This document shows, piece after piece, positions 55,596-64,000 of a DNA stretch of 64,000 bases. A program made the position numbers and the translations under genes. This DNA comes from Globodera rostochiensis (taxonomy: Eukaryota > Nematoda > Chromadorea > Rhabditida > Heteroderidae), in assembly GCA_018350325.1 (NCBI GenBank), contig JAEVLN010000022.1, positions 823,105 to 887,104 of the forward strand, written 5' to 3'. Under the pieces are notes generated by a model. That model had not been told where the DNA came from. It did no database searches and saw only the letters and a program-made list of their open reading frames with translations. Position 1 is the stretch's first letter. Each line of letters opens with the position of its first letter.

Positions 55596-58500
55596 TCACT
55601 TATTCTTCGCCGCATCGCCGGCGTACACCGGGTTCTTGAAGGTGGTGGTCGCCTGCTTGTAGAGCGGGTTCTCATTCTGAACGGATTGGACGGTTTTCGC
55701 CCATCGGACTGGAGGGGATAGACGGACAACTGACCGTGTCCCATCTGGCCTGCAGCCGGTCCTTCTCAAAGCGCGCGTACTCCCTTCGGTCGTAGATGAG
55801 GGTCATCAGCTTCCACAACAGCAGCAGCAGAAGTCCAAGCAGTACAATGCCGGCAATCACAATGAGCACAATGACCAACACGGGCAGAGGCGCCGGACAG
55901 TCTGATACGGCAGGCATAAAATGTGAACCAGGAGATGCGCAAATTCATGCCATGACTATTCCAGAAGAACCCGTTCGTTGACACTTTGTCCCACCTTTGT
56001 GCTCCCGCACCCAAACAGTCAGATTGTCCATGCCGTCATAATAGTAGAGGAAGTAGAAGGTGCAATCGTCGGCCGGGTCCACAAACTGGCACTCATTCCA
56101 ACTGTCCGACTCGTTGATGTTGAGCACCGGCAACTCATCCACCGGAATCACCGTGAACGGACACTCCGAACATCGTGTCTCATTGTAAGGTCCGGTGCCT
56201 GCACAGAATCAAGTCCAATCAGTCCGATCAAAACCATTCCCCGATCAGTCCATTCCCACTGATCAAATCTATTCCTTCCGACCAGTTCAATCATATTGAT
56301 CAAACCAAAATCCCTAAAACTGACCCCACTGCTGGCACATCACACACGGTTTGTACTCCACACATTTTGTTGGGCATGTCTAAACACGCGAACATTTAAA
56401 TACCATTCCATTCCTTTACACCCCAAAACAAACCGGACAAATGTCACAGAATGGGCCCGAGTAACGCGCGCCGTCCTCATCCGTAAAGCAATGGCATCTC
56501 CCGCAAATGCACTCGCCGTGCCCCCCGCACACTTTGCCATTGGGCGCAATGCACGTCTCCTGGCTAATCGGGCACTCGCAGGCCGGTCCAGTGAACCCTA
56601 AAGAGAATTATATTTGTAATTATTTTGCCAAATTGACTCTACCCCCACGCCCCCTCCCCCTCCTCCTAAAATGATGATTTCAGTTTAATTGCGCCGCCCT
56701 AGGGGATGTTTGGTGCATCAAAAGTGCCATCAAAAATGGACTTGCCAGGTTCGCATTGGCATGTGCCGCACACGCACTCGCCGTGGCCGCCGCAGAGGAG
56801 ACGGTCATGGCGTGGACAGTTGAAGTTGTCACACTCGCAGAACTGTCCGGACACAATTTCCTCCGCGTTCTAAACAATTGAATGAATAAATCCATCCACC
56901 AAATCAACGAATTGCCCCCCCCCCCTCTCATTTTTGTGCCCGACAAACCGCTCTCGGGAAGCACTCGCAAACACCGCATTTGCATATGCCACGGCCCGAA
57001 CAGACCAAACTGAATGAGGGGAATGAATAATGGCACAAATGGACACCGAACGACCATCAAATGGTTGGACACAGTTTCCAAGAAGTTCATTCCACCAAAT
57101 CCCCAACATCACCCCCACCTGTCAGTGTCCGTCTTGCACTTGGCCTCCAACGCCACCGCCGACTCGCCGCCACTTTCGCACTCGCAATGCGTGCCCACAA
57201 AGCCCTCAGCACATTGGCAAATGCCGCACACCAAATTGCCGTGCCCGTTGCATTCGGGTGCATTGTAAACAATCTGAAAACGAACAAAATGTGTCGATTT
57301 GGCAGAAATGTGACGACGACATGCACATTCTGTCCGACCCAAAAAAAAATCAAAAAACAAAGAATCATCAGCCATTTGAACTAAAGCAAAACCGCTGACT
57401 GAATCACCTCGTCCTCGCAGTCACAGTCGCAGATGACGTGCACGTACAGCTTGAGCACCTCTTCCAGCCCGGACGGCCCAATGTGCAGTTCAAAATCCCT
57501 TTGCGGCACACAATGCAGTGCGTCCAGTGTGACCTCAAACTCGACCTCATCGCCGACCTTCACCCCGTCACAAGTGTTCGTGTCCATCAGCGTCCGTCCG
57601 TCCACACACGTGGAGCGGTAGGACAGACGAAGGCCCATCGACGCGTTGGCGTTGTCCACCTGTATATTAATTCTAGAGTAAAGACCAATCGAGATTCTCG
57701 ATCAAAATCTTTTGCAAATTGTTTAAGCCCCCCCCCCATTCACCATGATGATCTTCTCGGCAATCTTCCCGTACTCCTCCTCAATCAGTGTCACAATGTT
57801 GGACGAGTCGGTGGCCAACACTCCGACCGCCGTGCTCACGTCGGGCAGCGCGTCGGTCAGCTAAACAGCGAGAGGGAGGGGATTATTAACAAAACTGAAA
57901 CTGGACCAGCCACCTGTTGGTAAAGCCGCTGGTTGCTCCGTGTCACGGCGAAGATGATGTTCACCTGTTGCATGGAATGGGACGGACTGTTTTTGCGTAA
58001 ACGGCGCCTGAAAATGGGCCGACGGACCTTTTTCTCTTTGATCTTCTGATGGAGCAGTGCAATCGACGGGTAGTCCTGTTCTGTTGATTTCTAAATGCAA
58101 AATTGTCCAAACCGTTCATTCCGCGCGCGTGCCTTTCTCCCCCCCCCCTCACCGTGTAATAACCGTCCGAGTCCAAATGGCACTGTCCATCATTGGGCGT
58201 TGTGATTCCAGCCAACTGAAAACAGAGTAAATCATGGCACATTCATTCATTCTTCTCGGCACTTACGCGTCCATCGCCGGCAAAATGGAATCCGGCATCG
58301 GTGGAGAAAACGATCATTTTACGCGACCTCTCCCGCCAGCCGATGGAGCTGTTGCAGGAGATGGCCTTAAAAACAATTTTTTGGGGGGATTAAACGCCAC
58401 AATTTGTGGGCCAAATTCGTCCACCCCCTCCCCCTCCACGCACCCATTTTCAGTGAAATATTTTAGGGAGTAAAAAGTGTTGAAAAGTCATTCATAATGT

Positions 58501-60063
58501 TTGTCAAATCCATTAAAAATGCCGCTCCCGCCCCCCCCCCCCTCCCCCAATTAGTCAATAATTGCAACCTGCATAACCGCATCAAAACCGCCCTCCGGCG
58601 CGTCCAAATTGCCGGAAATTTGTGCCTTGTCCACCTCCTTGGCAAACTTGGCCGTGTTCGAGGTCAGACTCATCTGATGTCTGAAGCCGTAGGTGGGCGC
58701 ACAACCCTCGGCGCACGGCTGTTCCTGGAAATGTTTGACATTTGTCAGTGAGGGGGAAAAAGCCGGGCAAGCAGTTCACATTCGCTTAGGGTAGAACACC
58801 GGACCTGTTTCTCCCGGCGCGGGTCCACAAACGGCATCACTTTTTTGTCGATGAAAGAGCCAAAGCCGAGCCGAAAGTTTTTGGTGATGGAACGCATTCG
58901 TTCCGCTAAAATGTGTAATTTTTGGTGTTGAAATTTCAAAAAAAAAAGTCAGGTGCATTTAACAAATATTTTGTTTGTTTCATTTTGTTGCACAAATTCG
59001 ACGAGTACCAATGGGAAAACATTGAGTCAAAAAAGCAAACCGAGCAGGTCGCCCAGTTGAGACAGCTTCTCCTTGTCGTCCTTCATGGAGTAGGACAAGT
59101 CCATCAGATAGTAAAGGTCCACCGGATAGTCGTGCGGCTGTCGAAAACGGACATGGAAGCGGGCTTTTGACTCTGAAAGCAATTAGAAAAATTCAGACAG
59201 TTCCCATCCCGCTTCCCAAATGCTTCGTCCCAATTCTGCAAAAGCCCACTTGGTCTGATCCGGATCTCCACTTCTTGGGGCCTCAGTTGGACGGTGTGCT
59301 CGCCCTCCTCCGTTCCGTCGGTGAACGGCTCGTTGAGCAAGTTTCGCAACGTGCTCGCCGGGTTCACAATTTGTTCGGGCGCACAACCGTGCTCCAGCAG
59401 CGTTTGTGGTGAATCGCAGCGCGAGTACTGGGCGAGATTGTTGAAACTCTGCAAAAAGGTTAATTGGTGGAACTGTCGTCAAAGAAAAGGCGTTATTGCG
59501 CTCATTTATTCAAAAAATTATGAAAATTCTTAAATTTGTTAACCAATGATTTTAGATTTGTAACATATTTTTGCTTTAACTTGTATTGCTTAATTGGTAC
59601 CATTTTGTGTACAAACAAATTTGTGTTTACTAAAGAGGCACTGACAAAGTCCATGCACCACGCGCACGAGTCGTGCAATTGGATGCAACCGGAACATGTG
59701 TAGTTCTCCTGGGACAGTGAATGGCATGGAAAGCCCGGCTCGGACATTATGATTTCGCCATCGTCGGCTGAAAAAACAATGGCAAATTACAAAACAAAAC
59801 AAAAAAGCAATAGCAAATCAAAAAATGAGGCAGAAACAATTTCAGCTCATTTCGGAGGAGTTTATCAAACTTTAATTTGTTCGTTCGCTTTTTTTTCTTC
59901 TTTTTTTGGAAGGCGCAAGGAAACGACAGGCTGACTGACCTGCTCCCTCCTGTTTCAATTGTGCAGAGGCCCGGGGTAAGAAGCAGACCGAGCTGGAGAT
60001 GAGCCACAGAGTGACGGCGCCAAGAGTTGCTGAGGGAATAGAGAATGGAAGAAACGTGGCCAT
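55596..60063 (-). CDS. pat-3: integrin beta subunit (PAT-3 type)
   Basis: Type I membrane receptor that links matrix to actin together with an alpha subunit. Multi-exon minus-strand gene, ATG 60063 to TGA 55598. Domains in order: a signal peptide ([11 protein letters not shown]...); a PSI domain ([17 protein letters not shown], ~59690-59640); a hybrid-domain segment (~59450-59240); and a beta-I domain. The beta-I domain has the DLSYSMKDD metal site (~59090), FGSFIDKKV and, further down, [14 protein letters not shown] (~57550). Next come Cys-rich integrin EGF repeats (CxCGxCxC patterns, ~57300-56450) and a membrane-proximal tail domain (~56150-56010). A transmembrane helix ([20 protein letters not shown], ~55880) and a short tail with [16 protein letters not shown] and NPVY follow, ending AGDAAKNK. 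Every key motif is present, so the gene looks functional. Nematodes usually have one main beta subunit. Its neighbour dig-1 also acts at the basement membrane. Confidence 0.95.
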
Positions 60064-61131
60064 GTCGACCCAAGCCAAACGGAGAGGGAAAACCTGTCAA
60101 TTTTTAATTGGTTAGGTAAATGTCTAATTAGACAAAATCCGCAACTAAACAAACAATCAATAAAAGTGAGTCAAAATGCGCCCTCTCGCCGGGGGGGGGG
60201 GGACGCGGAAAAAGAATAGGAACAGACTTTGCTTCAAATGATGAATGGCTTTGGGTTGGGTGGTAACGGCCCTTTGCCTACCTCCCCCAACTCGCCCCGG
60301 GGTCCATCCATCCCATTAACCGCCGACCGATCCCCCACCCCCCCCTCCCCCCTAGACCCCAATTCTTCCACCAATTTAGCTCTTCCGTCCGTCCACTCCC
60401 CGCCGGGGGTTGCAGCGAGGCACAAAGTGAAAGTGAATAGACCCACCAAATCCCCCCCCCCAACCAACCCCAATCATCCCAATGTGCCTGGCAAAATTGA
60501 ATGGATAGACGAGGGCAGCGAGGATCATTCCCTCCCACCCCCCCCCCCCTCCATCCAGCAACTGCTCCTCTCCTTCAGGACAGCCTCAAATCCAATTGAT
60601 ATATTTGTGTACATATTTTCTGTGTGCTGCACGCCCCCACACTTCTTTCATCGACTGATGCAATTATTGCCTTTCATTCTCAACACTATTGATCGATCGG
60701 ATAAAGGTTGGATGCTTGAGGAAATTCAATCAAGAAGACATTTTTTAAATGTGTTGCTAAATAAACAAAGCGATACTATTGAGCTTCAAAATTTTGAGAA
60801 TATCTTTTATTTTGAGCGTCCAAACGAGAGAACGCGGAATGACATTTTCTTTACATTCAGATCCATTGAACAAAACCCTGGGTATAATATTTGCTAAATG
60901 AGATGACATTCTCAAAAATGGGTTGAGCGAAGGAATGGCAAAAAGAACAATTCAATGAATCGAGATCCCCAAATGAACAATGAATGGATACATTCGAATT
61001 AACCATGTGATGCTTTTGAGCTAGAATAAAGAGAGGAAAGGAGGGAAGGGAACATATAAGTTGGGCACATTTTAATGATTTCATGGAATGATTTTGCCGT
61101 ATAAAACAAACAATCTTTGTACAATCAGTTT
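60064..61131. other. spacer between integrin beta start and condensin stop
   Basis: It holds the integrin promoter and the condensin gene's 3' flank. A G11 run occurs at about 60191-60201 and C runs near 60450 and 60538-60550. A plus-strand open frame (60229-60897) is Pro-rich and then AT-rich, without recognised similarity; I do not accept it as a gene. Confidence 0.5.
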
Positions 61132-64000
61132 CTAATCCGTCTCCATCGGCTCCAGTGGAAAGTCCCATCCGTCGTCATCGCCCACCCCGCCGGCGACACT
61201 TTTTGTGCCCGCAACATTGGCATCATTTGTCCGAGAAGCACGCCGCTCCTCCTCATAATCAGCATCGTCCAAAAGTTCAACCAGGTCATCATCAATCCCA
61301 GCTGAATTAGTCATTTTTTTGGTTTCAAATTTGTCAAACAACAATTTGTTGCGCACCTCCGTCGCCTCTGTGCTGCTTTTGCACCACCTCCTCACCGTCC
61401 GACGATTGTCCACCGTCGTCGTGATCCTCGATGGAGTCAACCATTCGTTGAAGCTCCTCGGATTGTTCCGAAATGTCCGCAAAATACCGGTGATTTTCCT
61501 TTGCCTTGCGCGCGATCACTTGCCGAAAGCCGCCGGAGGGCGTTCTGCACAACGGCAACTTTTTCGTGGCACTTCCTCCCCCCTCCACGTCTTTGCTGCC
61601 CGACGGAGTGACCAATTGCTCGGTGCAGAGAGACGGCGTGTAAACCACCAGTTTCTTCTGTATACAAAACATTGCAATAAAGTGTATACGTTCAAATTGT
61701 GATGGGCTATCCGGAGAATATTTAGAAATTCCCGGGATGCCTCTCGTATCCCCGACAAATCCTTTCCCACCATCAACCACTTCCATTTGTGCGTCCAAAA
61801 ATTAATTCATTCCCAAATGTCGACAAAGAAAAAATGGCAAACGATCAAAAAAGAGCTGCTTACAATTGTGTTGGGGTGGGGTCTGATACATTACAAAATG
61901 CCCTCCCCCCCCCCTCACCTTCCTGCCGCTGCTTGTCGGCACGCGTGCGACAGCGGTGTGCAATCGCTTGGCCGGCGTGCACCCGACTGTCGTCGTTTGG
62001 CCCTCCTCCTCCGCCGTCTCCTCGTCGTTGGCATCCGCCACCGCCACAACTGCCAGTCGTTGGTTGAGCATGTCGCTGCTGGACGAAGCAGCGACTGACG
62101 CCGGCTGTTGGTTCGCCTGGCGCAGAACGTCGGCACGCTTGGTCAAAATTCTCAAATATGTTCTCAGGTTGACCAATTTGCCGGAGCTTCCGTCCTCGTA
62201 AATATCCTCAAAGTGCTACAAAATGCCAATTGTTATTATTATACATTTGTAGTACAGTAAGTGCCCAAAAAATTGCCTTCATCGTATTCGTACAGAGAAA
62301 GAGCAACGTCTGCACCGATTCCATGTCCTCAATTGGATCAAAATTGGGCAGCAAATGCAAATAAACGGCAGCTGAAAAGAAAAAATGTAAAAAAAAAAAA
62401 GTAATAGTATTTCTTATCGGAAAATAAAAACAACAAAAAACAAAATGTCATAATACCAAAGAGTTCATCGGGATGGTCACACACCTTTAAATTGAAACAA
62501 ATAAAAACCAAATACAATATTATACAAAGAAGCCGCACCATCTCCAGCAATTTCTGCGCAAATTCCGAGTGAATTGTGCCAAGATGTCGTTCAACAGCGC
62601 TCTCCGCCAACATTGAATGTGAAGTGAACTGCAACACACTGGTGGCCATCTTCACAGTGTCAATTTGACGAGCCTCTTCTTGCAGTGCCATATTCATTGT
62701 CTGCATTTGTAGAAGAAAAGGGTATCTTTAGTATATAATTAGTGTTGAAAGTTGCCAAAATTTTAAGCATTTATTCTTCGGACCCGTCGCGACTTGTTTC
62801 TCTGTTTTTGTCCACCACACCTTAAGCAGTGCAAAGGCCGCCATGAAGGCAGAGAGCAGCAGTTGCTGATGCCGTCGGCTGACCGACACGAAGCAGGGCA
62901 TAAAGCGCGACAAACACACATACGCCTCCGGCACCCGCTCACGGCCCTCAGTGTTGAACATCAGCAACAAAAGATGCGTTAACAACTTCACGCTTGCCTG
63001 TCCGCCGATGCGAAAGCCGCCGCACAACAACCAGCCGCACAAGTGTTCGGTAGCACGAAACACCACTTGAGGTTCCTGCAAATTCAAAGACCATAAAAAG
63101 CATTCATTCATTCTTCTTCACCAACCAACCAACCAACCATTTTGGTCTGACGGGCGTAGTAAATGTATTTGTTGAGCATTTTCATTCTCCGTTCGTCCAT
63201 CACCACCGCTGTTTCACCACCGCCATTTGTTTCCGCATCGCCTGACGCGTTCTTTTGCGTGGCGCGTCCTTCAGCAACTGCTCGCTCCTCCTCTTCCTCC
63301 AACACAAAACTGTCCTCCACCACTTCAGCGTTCATTTCAACCTCGTCCAGCGAGTTCACGTACCAGTTGGCCATTTTTGTGTAGCCGTAGAAGCGGACAA
63401 GGTCGCCTATCATGTCCAGGTAGGGAAGCATTCCACGGCCCTGGTGCAACTCCAGTGCGTGCCAAATGATCGGCATGAACGTTGATGCGTCGGCCTCATT
63501 TAGTAAGCAGCGCCAGGTGAGACACTGAATAATTTTATTATTTTATAATATTTTATCATTTTTCAAGACGACCTGATAGGCCATCGCACGTTCTTCCGCT
63601 GAAGTAGCGGAAAGGGACTCCTTGGTGATCTGAAAATCCAAAAATTTATAATGATCAAATCGATCAATCGCGTGACCGACCAACGCCTCGTAAAGCCCAT
63701 CCAATTCAACATTGGTCCGCATGAATCGGCCAGAACGAAGCATTGTGGTGAAAATGGACAGACAACGAATTCGGATTGGTTCATCCAACTGTGAACACAG
63801 AAACAAATTTTACAAAATCCACCACCATTCACTTCGTTAACACCTTGGCCATCGGGTTATGTTGATGGGAATCGCGAGAAGACGACGACGACTGCGATGG
63901 GGAGCGCAATTGATGTTCAATATTGTGATCAATTGGGACGTTTCGGGTCACAATGTTGTTGATTGCGTCACAAAATCTTCGAAGAGCCTGCTGAAAAAGG
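61132..64000 (-). CDS. capg-1: condensin complex subunit 3 (CAP-G), C-terminal part
   Basis: A HEAT-repeat subunit of condensin, which compacts mitotic chromosomes with the SMC2/SMC4 pair. The gene enters from the right edge and ends at TAG 61134-61132. Exons seen include 64000-63844, 63788-63573, 63524 to about 63138, and 63075 to about 62822, then several shorter ones and an acidic last exon. The best match is RATEHLCGWLLCGGFRIGG followed by VKLLTHLLLLMFNTEGRERVPEAYVCLSRFMPCFVSVSRRHQQLL. It corresponds to the CAP-G stretch with helices that run through the LLLLWFNP-type motif. Preceding exons (RIRCLSIFTTML, CLTWRCLLNEADASTF, HALELHQGRGML) fit HEAT helices. The C-terminal 150 residues are acidic and disordered with TPSG sites, plausible for mitotic phosphorylation. 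It could be another HEAT-repeat protein, but the condensin match is the most specific. Confidence 0.75.

Noticed and set aside
60229..60897. 222-codon plus-strand open frame between integrin and condensin genes
   Set aside because: It has a Pro-rich start over C runs and an AT-rich second half with no recognised similarity and no introns, unlike neighbouring genes. Expression data would be needed to accept it.

Overview
The window is nuclear DNA of an animal, almost certainly a nematode. Most genes are split by many short introns with GT...TTTCAG-type borders. The recognisable genes include orthologues of characteristic nematode loci: pde-2, dig-1/mesocentin, pat-3 and a condensin CAP-G. Runs of 8 to 25 consecutive G or C occur throughout non-coding DNA. 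Two details point, by inference only, to a tylenchid or plant-parasitic lineage: an exon of a cyanate lyase (an enzyme generally absent from animals) and a GC-AG intron. No species is claimed.

Layout, left to right. 1-3590 (-): a Ty3/gypsy-type retroelement that runs off the left edge and is frameshifted in RNase H. 3.85-4.1 kb (+): a possible last exon of an unknown gene. 4478-4814 (-): first exon of a cyanate lyase whose catalytic part is not in the window. 5393-7546 (+): a nine-exon gene joining the N-terminal part of proteasome lid subunit Rpn9 to ankyrin repeats. 8011-9291 (-): a METTL18-like methyltransferase. 9.3-14.4 kb: a long divergent intergenic region full of poly-G/poly-C tracts. 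14406-28491 (+): a 27-exon cyclic-nucleotide phosphodiesterase of the PDE2 class; all phases fit, giving 1483 residues. A PAR/CES-2-type bZIP gene lies on the opposite strand inside one of its introns (20786-22553). 28968-53289 (-): a giant secreted matrix protein of the DIG-1/mesocentin type. 55596-60063 (-): an integrin beta subunit (PAT-3 type). 61132-64000 (-): the C-terminal part of a condensin subunit 3 (CAP-G), entering from the right edge.

Introns and spacers carry many repeats: 20-, 22-, 24-, 42- and ~65-bp tandem arrays, fold-back elements, a 180-bp hAT-like MITE with 8-bp target duplications, and dispersed GAGTCTCG-rich and GATC-rich tracts. DIG-1 and integrin beta are neighbours on the same strand, and both act where cells meet the basement membrane. 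Otherwise the genes look functionally unrelated, as is usual in nematodes. No tRNA, rRNA or CRISPR array was recognised.

The best candidates for something new are the Rpn9-ankyrin chimera, the stranded cyanase exon beside a retroelement, the tandem PTD-G repeats with degenerate VWA domains in DIG-1, and the tandem hairpin array in a dig-1 intron.
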